64,000 bases of DNA from Leptogranulimonas caecicola (GTDB taxonomy: Bacteria; Actinomycetota; Coriobacteriia; Coriobacteriales; Atopobiaceae), in the NCBI RefSeq assembly GCF_023168405.1, contig NZ_AP025285.1:990001-1054000 (forward strand). The letters run 5' to 3'. Position 1 is the stretch's first letter; each line of letters starts with the position of its first letter. The position numbers and the translations under genes are program-made. Positions 46,429 to 55,629 of the stretch are shown piece by piece. The notes beneath the pieces are model-generated. The model worked only from the letters and a program-made list of their open reading frames with translations. It was not told the origin of the DNA and did not search any database.

Positions 46429-46776
46429 ATGACTCTGAACGGTGCGCAACAGCAGACCCCAGGCGAGAGCGGCCAGCTCCAAGACCCTAAGGGCGGCGAG
46501 GGCAACAAGCCCCAGGACCCGAATGCCGGCAGCACTGAACCCCAGGACCCAGGCAAAGGTGAGGGCAATGCGCCCCAGGACCCCAAGCCCGGCGAGGGTG
46601 ACCCCCAAGAGCCCAAGGTCGACCACAAGCTGGAAGCCGACAACCGACGCTTGCTAAGTAATCAACATTCGATAGTTTATGTTGAAAGTCAAAAGATCCT
46701 ACACCATCCGACACAGGATGCCAAGATGCATAATAAAAAAGGCAAACGACACAAGGTCGTTTGCCCAGCTAGATGA
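46429..46776 (+). pseudogene. 3'-truncated phage scaffold-like protein
   Basis: The first 75 or so codons encode a Pro/Gly/Glu/Gln/Asp-rich tract with repeating QDPxxGEGxxPQDP units, ending in KLEADNRRL. It resembles the acidic N-terminus of phage scaffold proteins before their coiled coil. From about 46655 the composition changes and the frame runs through AT-rich DNA into the tRNA-Leu terminator, so the native C-terminus is lost. The truncation marks the right edge of the prophage remnant. Confidence 0.55.
46741..46765 (-). terminator. Terminator downstream of tRNA-Leu
   Basis: A perfect 10-bp stem GGCAAACGAC/GTCGTTTGCC with a 5-nt loop is followed on the minus strand by TTTTTTATTAT. Confidence 0.9.
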
Positions 46777-46777
46777 C

Positions 46778-46864
46778 TGGTGCGGGCAAGAGGGCTCGAA
46801 CCTCCACGGACAAAAGTCCACAAGAACCTAAATCTTGCGCGTCTGCCAATTCCGCCATGCCCGC
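46778..46864 (-). tRNA. tRNA-Leu (anticodon TAG)
   Basis: Minus-strand cloverleaf. Acceptor stem GCGGGCA/TGCCCGC, anticodon stem CAAGA/TCTTG around loop TTTAGGT, a long variable arm (GTGGACTTTTGTCCGT) as in class II tRNAs, T-loop GGTTCGAGCCC and an encoded CCA end. Confidence 0.97.
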
Positions 46865-46903
46865 GTCAAGAGTTTCTATCTTAGCGCTTGAACGCCTTCA
46901 AGA

Positions 46904-46937
46904 AAACCCATCCCTCCCATAAGGAAGGATGGGGTTT
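46904..46937 (-). terminator. Intrinsic terminator of gdhA
   Basis: AAACCCATCC pairs with GGATGGGGTTT (one bulge), with TTTTCTT following on the minus strand. The distal arm is part of a GGGTTTCTCGGCA element. Confidence 0.75.
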
Positions 46938-46944
46938 CTCGGCA
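46932..46944 (+). repeat. GGGTTTCTCGGCA element at the gdhA terminator
   Basis: Its GGGTTT forms part of the terminator stem. Confidence 0.88.
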
Positions 46945-46954
46945 GATCGAAGGA

Positions 46955-48310
<1,356 letters not shown>

Positions 48311-48528
48311 TCACCTTGGTAAAAACTCTGACAGTGTGTCTTTAGGCCAAAGCGTTTTCATAGACGCTTAAGCTCGTCGAGCACCAGTCTATAAAGCGTG
48401 CACGAAGAGCTTTTGCTTGAAAGGTGGGCGGTAACAATATGGACACCGGGGATGATACTAATCGCACTATCACTCAAAATTGGCTTGTGGCTTTTGCACA
48501 CAAGGGTAGATATGTCGTCAGATTTCGC

Positions 48529-48534
48529 TATACT
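48529..48534 (+). promoter_or_regulatory. Likely -10 element for the tRNA-Pro/tRNA-Gly pair
   Basis: TATACT lies 13 bp upstream of the tRNA-Pro 5' end. The -35 region 17 bp upstream is weak (GTAGAT). Confidence 0.45.
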
Positions 48535-48546
48535 TTCTACCTACCT

Positions 48547-48623
48547 CGGGGCGTAGCGCAGCTTGGTAGCGCATCTGCTTTGGGAGCAGAGGGTCGCTGG
48601 TTCGAATCCAGTCGCCCCGACCA
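48547..48623 (+). tRNA. tRNA-Pro (anticodon TGG)
   Basis: Cloverleaf with acceptor CGGGGCG/CGCCCCG, anticodon loop TTTGGGA between TCTGC and GCAGA, T-loop GGTTCGAATCC and an encoded CCA. Confidence 0.98.
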
Positions 48624-48630
48624 GGGTCTT

Positions 48631-48704
48631 GCGGGTGTAGTTCATCGGTAGAACCACAGCCTTCCAAGCTGTTGAGGCGGGTTCGACTCCCGTCACCCGC
48701 TCCA
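48631..48704 (+). tRNA. tRNA-Gly (anticodon TCC)
   Basis: Cloverleaf with acceptor GCGGGTG/CACCCGC, anticodon loop CTTCCAA between ACAGC and GCTGT, T-loop GGTTCGACTCC and an encoded CCA. It lies 7 bp after tRNA-Pro and is presumably co-transcribed. Confidence 0.98.
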
Positions 48705-48717
48705 TCACACGTAAAGG

Positions 48718-48745
48718 GCCCAGGCCGCAGTGCCTGGGCTTTTTT
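48718..48745 (+). terminator. Terminator after the tRNA pair
   Basis: GCCCAGGC/GCCTGGGC stem with a 6-nt loop, followed by TTTTTT. Confidence 0.93.
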
Positions 48746-48798
48746 CGGCCGATTTTTGGGTATCTTCGCACCGTCAGCATATCTTTAGAAGGAGCCGC

Positions 48799-49827
48799 AT
48801 GGCTACAAGCAAGTTGGGGCGCACGCTGGTGATTTGCAATCCCGCCGCCCAAAGTGGCAAGGGTGCGCAAGGTGGCGCCTTTGTAAAGCGCACATTGGAT
48901 GCCTATTCCAGCGCCGTATCTGGTTACAGCTATTATGAAACCACCTCGCCTGGCGACGGCCTGCGCAAAGCCAAGGCTGCCAAAAACTACGATACTGTGA
49001 TCGCTGTGGGTGGCGATGGCCTCATCCACGAGATCGTCAACGGCTTGATGGCCATCCCTGCCGAGAAACGCCCATGCCTAGGCTTGGTGCCTATGGGTTC
49101 TGGCAACGACTATGCGCGCACCATGCATCTGGCATTGAACGACCCCATGGCAAGCCTAGGTCAGACTATCAACGGCACTCCCGTAAAGCTTGACTTGGGC
49201 CTTGTGAACGGCGTCTATTTTTGTGAGACCTGCTCTTTTGGCCTGGATGCCGCCATTGCCCTCGACACCATGAAAACCCGTGTTCCCGGAGGCCCCCACG
49301 GCACCCGCCTCTTCGCTCAAAGCGGCTACCGCATCTTCAAGAACTTCACTCACGGCTACAAATATAAGGCCACGGTGGATGGCTCATCCTTCTCGGGTGA
49401 AGAGATCGCGTTCGCCTGTCAAGTGGGCCCCACCTATGGGGGCGGTTACCATATCTGCCCCAAGGCCTCCCCGGTAGATGGACTACTGGACCTGTGCTAC
49501 AACACCAAGATTCCTTCCAAACCAGCCATTTTGGCGCTTTTCACAGGTGCGCGCATGGGTCTCCACGCCAAGAGCTCTGCTATCGCCTTCAAGCAGTTCA
49601 AGAAGCTCAAGGTCACCTTTGAAAAACAGCCGCCTTGCCAGGTAGACGGCGAGCCGCTTGAGGGCAGCACCTTTGAGATCACCTCAGTGCCTGCCGTCCT
49701 CGAAGTGCTGGTGCCAAATTCCAGCCAATGGAATCCCAACCCCACCAAGGTGGATCGTCCTTCTGTGACAGACGGTCTTTTGGGCACCAAGCTTGCCGAT
49801 AAACTCCGCAACTCCAACCAGGGATAA
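48799..49827 (+). CDS. Diacylglycerol kinase-family lipid kinase
   Basis: A 342-residue DAGK_cat protein. NPAAQSGKG is at the N-terminus, then AVGGDGLIHEIVNGLM (the GGDGT-like nucleotide loop, with Leu replacing Thr), GLVPMGSGNDYARTMHL, and a C-terminal beta-rich domain ending CQVDGEPLEGSTFEI. The family phosphorylates diacylglycerol, undecaprenol-like or sphingoid lipids at the membrane; the substrate here is not determinable. ATG at 48799 has AAGGAG 4 nt upstream. Confidence 0.88.
   Translation: MATSKLGRTLVICNPAAQSGKGAQGGAFVKRTLDAYSSAVSGYSYYETTSPGDGLRKAKAAKNYDTVIAVGGDGLIHEIVNGLMAIPAEKRPCLGLVPMGSGNDYARTMHLALNDPMASLGQTINGTPVKLDLGLVNGVYFCETCSFGLDAAIALDTMKTRVPGGPHGTRLFAQSGYRIFKNFTHGYKYKATVDGSSFSGEEIAFACQVGPTYGGGYHICPKASPVDGLLDLCYNTKIPSKPAILALFTGARMGLHAKSSAIAFKQFKKLKVTFEKQPPCQVDGEPLEGSTFEITSVPAVLEVLVPNSSQWNPNPTKVDRPSVTDGLLGTKLADKLRNSNQG
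49059..49068 (-). repeat. TGCCGAGAAA element in the lipid kinase gene
   Basis: Exact 10-mer in coding DNA, read as PAEKR in a loop after the GGDG motif. Confidence 0.7.
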
Positions 49828-49904
49828 CTGCAAAGCTCATATCCTGACTTTGCTGCACCGAGCACGCCTTGACTGCCGCGCCTAAACACTTCCCTCTCAT
49901 GGAT

Positions 49905-49943
49905 ATGCCACCTGAACAACTACAGGCTCAGGTGGCATTTTTT
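49905..49943. terminator. Bidirectional terminator between the lipid kinase and the sugar transferase genes
   Basis: Stem ATGCCACCTGA/TCAGGTGGCAT, 11 bp, is followed by TTTTTT on the plus strand. Confidence 0.85.
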
Positions 49944-49965
49944 CTTAAGAGCTATGTCTGAAAGA

Positions 49966-50748
49966 TTAGCGTCCAGTTTTATTTTTGAACATGACGCCAA
50001 AGGTGGCCAGAAAGATCTCCACGTCAACCTTTAAACTGGCATGCTCTGCATAGCCAAGCTCTGCAAGCTGACGTTGGCCATTTTGGAACGTAGCCTCATT
50101 GCGAGGTCCCACCTGCCAAGCCCCAGTTATCCCCTGAGGCACCGAAAGCAGCTTGTAGACATCGCTGCCAAAGTTGGGGAGCTCTTCTCGGGTGATAGCG
50201 CGAGGTCCAATAACGCTTATCTGCCCCAGCAGCACATTCACGAATTGAGGGATCTCATCCAGGCTAGTCTTGCGGAGCACGCTCCCCAACCGGGTGATAC
50301 GGGGGTCGTTGGTCACCTTATGCTCGAGACGCCATTCCTCCAGCTGCTCCCGGTTGAGATACTTCTCCACATCGTCAGCGTCTGCCACCATGGTGCGAAA
50401 TTTATAAAACGGTAGCGACTTGCCCAGGCGTCCGATGCGTTCTTGGGAGTAGATGGGAAACCCCTTGGTGTCTACAGCAATTACAATTGCGAGGAGTATG
50501 CATGGAACCAGGGCTACTGCGATCACAATGAGACTGAACACAATATCAAAGGCACGCTTGAAGGCTCGATAGCCCAAGTTGCGAGTATCCTGCGCCCTGC
50601 AGGCCTCAGCAAGCTCCGGTGTATCGATCTCATCCACGATGTTCTTAGTCACAGGGAACGCTGTGACTTCCATGGATGCTGGCCTAATTGGGTCCCCCAT
50701 TGTGTTCTCGAACAATCTCCAGTCTCCTTGGGTGAGTCTCAAGCGCAT
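49966..50748 (-). CDS. Undecaprenyl-phosphate sugar phosphotransferase (WcaJ/bacterial sugar transferase family)
   Basis: Up to 260 residues. A single N-terminal membrane hairpin (AFDIVFSLIVIAVALVPCIL) precedes the catalytic domain with PIYSQERIGRLGKSLPFYKF, KFRTM, LRKTSLDEIPQFVNVL, GQISVIGPRAI and PGITGAWQVGPRN. All are signatures of initiating glycosyl-1-phosphate transferases for capsule or exopolysaccharide. Only the core domain is present, without WcaJ's long N-terminal region. The start is uncertain: ATG 50748, TTG 50715 behind AAGGAG, or ATG 50700. No other polysaccharide gene is adjacent, which is unusual. Confidence 0.9.
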   Translation of the reverse strand: MRLRLTQGDWRLFENTMGDPIRPASMEVTAFPVTKNIVDEIDTPELAEACRAQDTRNLGYRAFKRAFDIVFSLIVIAVALVPCILLAIVIAVDTKGFPIYSQERIGRLGKSLPFYKFRTMVADADDVEKYLNREQLEEWRLEHKVTNDPRITRLGSVLRKTSLDEIPQFVNVLLGQISVIGPRAITREELPNFGSDVYKLLSVPQGITGAWQVGPRNEATFQNGQRQLAELGYAEHASLKVDVEIFLATFGVMFKNKTGR

Positions 50749-51107
50749 ACTCTCGAATCAGGGCCAAGTTGCAAGTTAACCCGCCTGCATACCCAAATTA
50801 GACATGCAGTGCTATCAATTCATTATTGATAATAACACCACCGTAAGGTACATCTTACGTTAAGCCTAGTTTTTTTTACTGAAACTATCAATGGAGCAAT
50901 CAACCATACGCTCGTCATTCCTAAGTCTTTCTTGCCGATAAGAACCTGCACCCACTTTATGGGCTTATCCTCGCATTATATCGATTACCATTCATGTGTT
51001 AGGCATCATATTTGATACCGCCTACTCTTTCATCTATGTGCAGATTGTCTTGCGCTCTTTAATAGATGCAGGAGCTAATAGGTACAGAACCTATCCCTCT
51101 TTTATAA
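50749..51107. other. AT-rich intergenic region
   Basis: No gene is recognised. It is noticeably richer in A and T than its surroundings. It contains an inverted repeat CGTAAG-6-CTTACG at 50842-50859, a T-run at 50871-50878 and a variant TTGCCGATAAGAACC element near 50933. It may hold the promoter of the sugar transferase. Confidence 0.5.
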
Positions 51108-51140
51108 AAGAGGTCCCCGCTTTTGATGCGAGGACCTCTT
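51108..51140 (-). terminator. Intrinsic terminator of ptsI
   Basis: A 13-bp stem with one mismatch (AAGAGGTCCCCGC / GCGAGGACCTCTT), 33 bp after the ptsI stop, is followed by a T-rich stretch on the minus strand. Confidence 0.85.
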
Positions 51141-51172
51141 AAATTGAGTGCATGGCTTCAAAGGGAAAAGAC

Positions 51173-52876
51173 TTACTTGGCAGCCTTTGCCAATGCGTCT
51201 TTCACTTCGCCGGCAGTCTTGAGTTTCATGACCTTCTCGGCCAGCTCATCTGCCTCAGCTTTGGACCACTCGGAGATGATCTTGCGGGTACGTAGCACCG
51301 AGGGGGCGGACACGGAGTACTCGCCCAAGCCAAAGGAGATCAGCAGAGGGATGAGCAGGGGGTCGGCAGCAGCCTCGCCGCACATACCCACCATGATGCC
51401 AGCCTCGTTGCCGCACTCGATGACGCGCTTGATGGAGCGAAGCACGGCAGGGTTGTAGACGCTGTAGAGGTAAGCGATGCGGTCGTTGCCGCGGTCGGCA
51501 CACATGGTGTAGCCAATGAGGTCGTTGGTGCCAATGGAGAAGAAGTCGCACTCGGCAGCTAGATCGTCTGCGATAAGGGAGGCGGCGGGGGTCTCGATCA
51601 TAGTGCCAACCTCGATGTTGGGGTTGTACTTGATGCCCTCTGCGTCCAGCTCCTTCTTGCACTCCTCCACCAGAGCCTTTACGTCGCGGATCTCCTCAAG
51701 GGAGGTGACCAGCGGCACCATGATCTTGATGTCGCCAAAGGCGCTGGCGCGAAGGAGGGCGCGCAACTGCACCTTGTACTGATCAGGATTGGCCAGGCAG
51801 TAGCGCACAGCGCGATAGCCCATGAAGGGGTTCTCTTCCTTTTGGAGGTCGAGGTAGGGGATCTCCTTGTCGCCGCCCACATCCAAGGTGCGGATGATGA
51901 CAGGCTGATCCTTCATGCGCAGAACTACCTTCTGATAGGCAGCGAACTGCTCCTCCTCAGAAGGAAGCTCCTTGGAGTCCATAAACAGGAACTCGGAGCG
52001 GAACAAACCCACGCCCTCAGCGTCGTGCTCGATGGCGGCAGTGGCGTCATCGGGGTTGCCAATGTTGGCCACCAGCAACACCTTTTCGCCGTCAGCAGTC
52101 TCCGTGGGCTTACCACGATAGGCGTTAAGGGCGGCCTTGGCCTCAGCAGCGGCCTTGGCCTCAGCCTCGAAGTGAGCCAGATCCTCCTCACTGGGGTTCA
52201 CAAAGACCTCGCCACGGGTGCCGTCTACCACCACAGTGTCTCCAGAGCGGCAGATGGTGCAGGCATTGGGCACGGAGAGCACGGCGGGGATCTCCAGAGC
52301 ACGGGCGATAATGGCAGAGTGGGAAGTACGGCCACCGGTCTCGGTCACGATGCCGGCCACGTTCTCCTTGTCGATGTCAGCGGTCATCGAGGGAGTAAGA
52401 TCCTTTACCACCACGATGGAGCCCGCGGGCAGCACGGAGAGGTCGACGACCTCTTTACCCAGCAGGTTGGCCAGAAGGCCCACACGGATGTCCTGAACGT
52501 CTGCAGCGCGCTCGCGCATGAGAGGATCATCCATGCCGTCGAACATGCCATAGAACATGTCGCAGACCTCATCCACGGCCTGCTCGGCGCTCATGCCGTT
52601 GTTGATGCGGTTGGTGATCTCGTCGATCATGAAGGGGTCGCGGGCCATGTTGATGTGGCCGATCATGATTTGCGACTCTTCCTCGCCCACGGTCACGGCC
52701 ATGCGATCGGCCTGAGCCTGGGTGTGATCGCAGAATGCGTCAAGAGCGCTGTTGTAGCGCTCGCGCTCTGCTTCAGGGTTATTGTGGGCCGTGGGGGTAT
52801 AGCTCAGGTCTGGCTCTATAGCCACCTGTGCCTGGCCAATACCGATGCCATCGGACCCGTTAATGCCCTGGAACAT
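51173..52876 (-). CDS. ptsI: PTS enzyme I (phosphoenolpyruvate-protein phosphotransferase)
   Basis: A 567-residue enzyme I. The phospho-His is in TETGGRTSHSAIIARALEIP. The PEP-binding C-terminal barrel has GVGLFRSEFLFMD, the Arg of RTLDVGGDKEIPYL, and the catalytic Cys in GIMVGMCGEAAADP. It transfers phosphate from PEP to HPr. AGGAGG precedes the ATG by 5 nt, with a small hairpin (AGAGGGG/CCCCTCT) just upstream that might affect translation. It is the last gene of the IIA-fruK-ptsH-ptsI run. Confidence 0.96.
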   Translation of the reverse strand: MFQGINGSDGIGIGQAQVAIEPDLSYTPTAHNNPEAERERYNSALDAFCDHTQAQADRMAVTVGEEESQIMIGHINMARDPFMIDEITNRINNGMSAEQAVDEVCDMFYGMFDGMDDPLMRERAADVQDIRVGLLANLLGKEVVDLSVLPAGSIVVVKDLTPSMTADIDKENVAGIVTETGGRTSHSAIIARALEIPAVLSVPNACTICRSGDTVVVDGTRGEVFVNPSEEDLAHFEAEAKAAAEAKAALNAYRGKPTETADGEKVLLVANIGNPDDATAAIEHDAEGVGLFRSEFLFMDSKELPSEEEQFAAYQKVVLRMKDQPVIIRTLDVGGDKEIPYLDLQKEENPFMGYRAVRYCLANPDQYKVQLRALLRASAFGDIKIMVPLVTSLEEIRDVKALVEECKKELDAEGIKYNPNIEVGTMIETPAASLIADDLAAECDFFSIGTNDLIGYTMCADRGNDRIAYLYSVYNPAVLRSIKRVIECGNEAGIMVGMCGEAAADPLLIPLLISFGLGEYSVSAPSVLRTRKIISEWSKAEADELAEKVMKLKTAGEVKDALAKAAK

Positions 52877-52919
52877 GTAAGCCTCCTCTTAAGAGGGGAC
52901 CTTGCCCCTCTAAATAAAA

Positions 52920-52957
52920 AGGGCGTGCCCAGCCTTGGCTTTCTGCGCACGCCCTTA
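52920..52957 (-). terminator. Terminator between ptsH and ptsI
   Basis: AAGGGCGTGC/GCACGCCCTT, 10 bp, is followed on the minus strand by TTTATTT. It is likely to make HPr in excess over enzyme I. Confidence 0.85.
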
Positions 52958-53001
52958 TGGTCATAAACTCTATTTATGGCACTAAAGAAACCAGGCGCCG
53001 T

Positions 53002-53265
53002 TTACTCGCCAAGACCAGACTCAACCAGGTCCACGGCGGCCTTCAGGGCCTCTTCCTCGTCAGCGCCGTCGCACACGATCTCGATCTCAGTGCCAGCACC
53101 AAGGCCACCGGCCATGATGGCCATGGGGGACTTGCCGTTGATCTCCTTGCCATTGCCCTTGATGGTGACGTTGGAGGAGAACTTGCCCATGGTAGAGGCA
53201 AAGAGGCCGGCGGGACGCATGTGCAGGCCGGTGGGGTTAATGATAGTAACAGTCTGAGAAACCAT
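53002..53265 (-). CDS. ptsH: Phosphocarrier protein HPr
   Basis: An 87-residue HPr with the active-site His in INPTGLHMRPAGLFA. The serine of NGKSPMAIMAGG corresponds to Ser46, the site of HPr kinase in Gram-positive bacteria; whether this genome has the kinase is not visible here. It carries phosphate from enzyme I to the IIA proteins. AAAGGAG lies 6 nt before the ATG. Confidence 0.96.
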   Translation of the reverse strand: MVSQTVTIINPTGLHMRPAGLFASTMGKFSSNVTIKGNGKEINGKSPMAIMAGGLGAGTEIEIVCDGADEEEALKAAVDLVESGLGE

Positions 53266-53377
53266 AATCTTCTCCTTTGGGCGAGGGGCCTTGGGACAAG
53301 GCCCCGATTTTCTATGCCTTGGGAACAGTACGCTCCCTAAAAGCCGTAATGATTGTACCAGTTAGCTTACAGGTGAC

Positions 53378-54376
53378 TTAAGACTCCTGGTCGTCCTCAT
53401 CGTTCTCATCGAGAGTCTCCACGACCTCGACAACTTCCTGACCCACCTTGTTCTTCTCGTCTGCCAGCAGGTGGTTGAGCGCGGCGTAGAAGCGCTCGAT
53501 GGTGGAGCGGTTGGCCAAGCCATTGGAAGCGGCGGTGGCAGAGCCGCAGGCAGAGGCAAAGTTCAAAGCCTCCCCGTAGCTCATGCCACGATCCAGAGCG
53601 GCCAAAAAGCCAGCAACCATGGAGTCGCCGGCACCGGTAGCATTGACTAGACGGCAAGGTGGGACCTTGGTGGTGTGCTCGTTGCCCTCAGCATCTACCA
53701 AAGCAGCGCCGTAACCGCCGCAGGACACCAGCACGTTTTGAGCACCCTGCTCATGGAGCTTGTGGGCGTAGGGCAACACTTCCTCTGGAGTCTCGGGATT
53801 GGCGCCAAAGATGCGGCCCACCTCGTGATTGTTGGGCTTGATGAAGAAGGGGTGCGCTGCCAGGGCGTTCATAAGCAGATTGCCGGGAGCATCCACCACG
53901 AAGCGGATGCCGCGATTCTCGAAGCGGCTCATCATGATGTCGTACATATCCTCAGGCAGGCAGCTGGGGATGGAACCGGTGAGCACCAGGGTGCTCCCCT
54001 CTTGAATGCGATCGATGCGACGGAACAGCTCGTCCACCTTGGATATGGGGATGTTGGGACCCATGCCATTGATGATGGTCATGATGATGCCGTTGAGCTT
54101 CACGTTGATACGGGTATTGCCCTTGTCCAGGAACACGAAGTTGGTGTTGATGCCCTGAGACTGCAGAGTCTGCAGCACAAACTCACCGGTGAACCCGCCA
54201 AGGATGCCCATGGCCACGTTGTCGATGTCAAGCTCGGTAAGAATGGTAGACACATTGATGCCGTTGCCGCCAGCGTAGACTTCCTCGCTGGTAGAACGGT
54301 TGGTGTAGCCCATGTCCAAAGTAGACGGATGCATCACATAGTCTACGGACGGATTGAAAGTGACGGTGTAGATCAA
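53378..54376 (-). CDS. fruK: 1-phosphofructokinase (PfkB family)
   Basis: A 332-residue PfkB-family sugar-phosphate kinase. It has TFNPSVDYVMHPSTLDMG at the N-terminus, GGNGINVSTILTELD, and the signature with catalytic Asp in LVNATGAGDSMVAGFLAAL. It is most like FruK/LacC enzymes. Its place between a fructose-type IIA and ptsH supports 1-phosphofructokinase. The start is TTG at 54376 with AAAGGGGAG upstream. The last 25 residues are very acidic (ETLDENDEDDQES), an unusual tail. Confidence 0.9.
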   Translation of the reverse strand: MIYTVTFNPSVDYVMHPSTLDMGYTNRSTSEEVYAGGNGINVSTILTELDIDNVAMGILGGFTGEFVLQTLQSQGINTNFVFLDKGNTRINVKLNGIIMTIINGMGPNIPISKVDELFRRIDRIQEGSTLVLTGSIPSCLPEDMYDIMMSRFENRGIRFVVDAPGNLLMNALAAHPFFIKPNNHEVGRIFGANPETPEEVLPYAHKLHEQGAQNVLVSCGGYGAALVDAEGNEHTTKVPPCRLVNATGAGDSMVAGFLAALDRGMSYGEALNFASACGSATAASNGLANRSTIERFYAALNHLLADEKNKVGQEVVEVVETLDENDEDDQES

Positions 54377-54447
54377 CGGGCTCCCCTTTCCCTAGGGTGG
54401 CTCATACTGCAAGGGGCCTCAAGACCCCAGAATTCCTAATACAGCGA

Positions 54448-54897
54448 CTAAAGACGTTCGTCGATGGTGTCTGCGATCTTCTCGGCATCATCGCTGGTGA
54501 GAAGCACCTCACAAAAGTCCGAAGACATGAGACCTACCGCGAGCTTGGAGAGCAGGCGCAGATAAGGCTCGCCGGCGCTGGAATCAGGGATGAGCAGGGC
54601 GATGGCGCAGGTGACCGGCTGCTTATCCATGGTCTCCCAGTCAATGGGATGAGTGAAGCGTAGTACCATGACCAGCGGCTTCTGTACTGCCGAAGACTTG
54701 GCATGAGGAATGGCGATGCCGCTCACCATGCCCGTGGAACCCTCTGCTTCGCGGGTGTTGAGCGCCTGCACAAGCAACGGGGCATCGGTGGCATAGCCCA
54801 GCGAAACGGCCTCTCGAGCAATGAACTCCATAACCTCTTCCTGCGTGGTCGCAGGATTATGAAGAAAGACGTGATCTGCCGTAATGAAGTCGCTCAT
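54448..54897 (-). CDS. PTS fructose-type IIA component
   Basis: About 149 residues of a PTS_EIIA_2 (fructose/mannitol/Ntr) domain, with the active His in VSGIAIPHAKSSAV and the helix EVMEFIAREAVSLG. ATG at 54897 is chosen by family length; an ATG 4 codons earlier has AGAAGGG almost touching it. No IIB or IIC fructose domain is in the window, so the membrane component must be encoded elsewhere. It probably receives phosphate from the HPr encoded two genes downstream. Confidence 0.9.
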   Translation of the reverse strand: MSDFITADHVFLHNPATTQEEVMEFIAREAVSLGYATDAPLLVQALNTREAEGSTGMVSGIAIPHAKSSAVQKPLVMVLRFTHPIDWETMDKQPVTCAIALLIPDSSAGEPYLRLLSKLAVGLMSSDFCEVLLTSDDAEKIADTIDERL

Positions 54898-55086
54898 GCC
54901 CGAATGCATCCCTTCTTAGCGTGGCTCAAGAGGGAGCCACTCCAACTCACTCCTCCTATCCTACTCGCCACAAACTTTTAATCCGACCAAGATAGGACCT
55001 GCCAAGCCAAGCGGCGCAAATATCCCAAAATCTGTGAATAAATGGCCAGCAATGCGTAGTCATGTTTGAAGATTATGCCAATGCTC

Positions 55087-55181
55087 GCAGGGCCTTCTCA
55101 GTGCAACCCTGCTGCCGATAAAATCCCACGCCTTCATGGAGGTAAGAGATTGCAGTCATCGGCAGCCCGATCTGGCTGCCG
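55087..55181. promoter_or_regulatory. Structured region with competing hairpins upstream of the fructose IIA gene
   Basis: Three stems can form: GCAGGG/CCCTGC (55087-55112), GCTGCCGAT/ATCGGCAGC (55111-55166) and CGGCAGCC/GGCTGCCG (55160-55181). The second and third share bases and exclude each other, as in attenuators or riboswitches. No gene is recognised in the 54898-55318 gap; a 69-codon frame there has no supporting features. Confidence 0.4.
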
Positions 55182-55284
55182 TCGCTGGTTGCGGATCTTG
55201 GGGCATCGCATGGCATCAGGAGGGGTGATTATGCATAAAAGAGGTCACCCATTTTGCAGCACAAGCGCGACATAAACGAAAAAA

Positions 55285-55308
55285 GGTAGAAGCCTTAGAG
55301 CTTCTACC
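55285..55308 (-). terminator. Terminator of the tRNA-His/tRNA-Lys unit
   Basis: Stem GGTAGAAGC/GCTTCTACC with a 6-nt loop, followed on the minus strand by TTTTTTCG. Confidence 0.9.
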
Positions 55309-55318
55309 TGGGATTTCA

Positions 55319-55394
55319 TGGTGGACCGGCAGGGGTTCGAACCCTGGACCTTGGGATTAAGAGTCCCCTGCTCTACCAGCTGAGCTACCGGTCC
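55319..55394 (-). tRNA. tRNA-Lys (anticodon CTT)
   Basis: Minus-strand cloverleaf with acceptor GGACCGG/CCGGTCC, anticodon loop CTCTTAA, T-loop GGTTCGAACCC and an encoded CCA. Confidence 0.97.
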
Positions 55395-55420
55395 GTGCTA
55401 TGTCATGGCACCAAAAAGAA

Positions 55421-55497
55421 TGGGGTGGGCGAAGGGGCTCGAACCCTCGACCTACGGAGCCACAGTCCGTCGCTCTGCCAACTGAGCTACACCCACC
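55421..55497 (-). tRNA. tRNA-His (anticodon GTG)
   Basis: Minus-strand cloverleaf with the extra 5' G opposite discriminator C, anticodon loop CTGTGGC between ACGGA and TCCGT, T-loop GGTTCGAGCCC and an encoded CCA. Confidence 0.97.
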
Positions 55498-55629
55498 GTC
55501 TCCCACCTCGCGGTGCGTTGAATATTGTGCAACGAGCGCCCCCGGGATGCAAGACCCAATTTTGGACAGGTTGTTTACAGGTATCCCAGAGAGGTCGTCG
55601 CACTATGCAAGGGGCGCTTGCACTCGGCT

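Larger units (their letters stand above)
44861..46660 (+). mobile_element. Prophage remnant (structural-gene fragment)
   Basis: A block of four plus-strand frames between tig and tRNA-Leu: a 5'-truncated minor capsid protein, two short phage-type genes and a 3'-truncated Pro/Gly-rich protein. The order minor capsid, small genes, scaffold-like is that of siphophage head modules. No integrase, portal or major capsid gene remains. The boundaries are approximate, set where phage-like coding begins and ends. No duplicated tRNA segment was seen at the left side. Confidence 0.7.

Noticed and set aside
55066-55275. 69-codon plus-strand frame in the gap before the tRNA genes
   Set aside because: No ribosome site, no domain, and it overlaps the hairpin-forming region.
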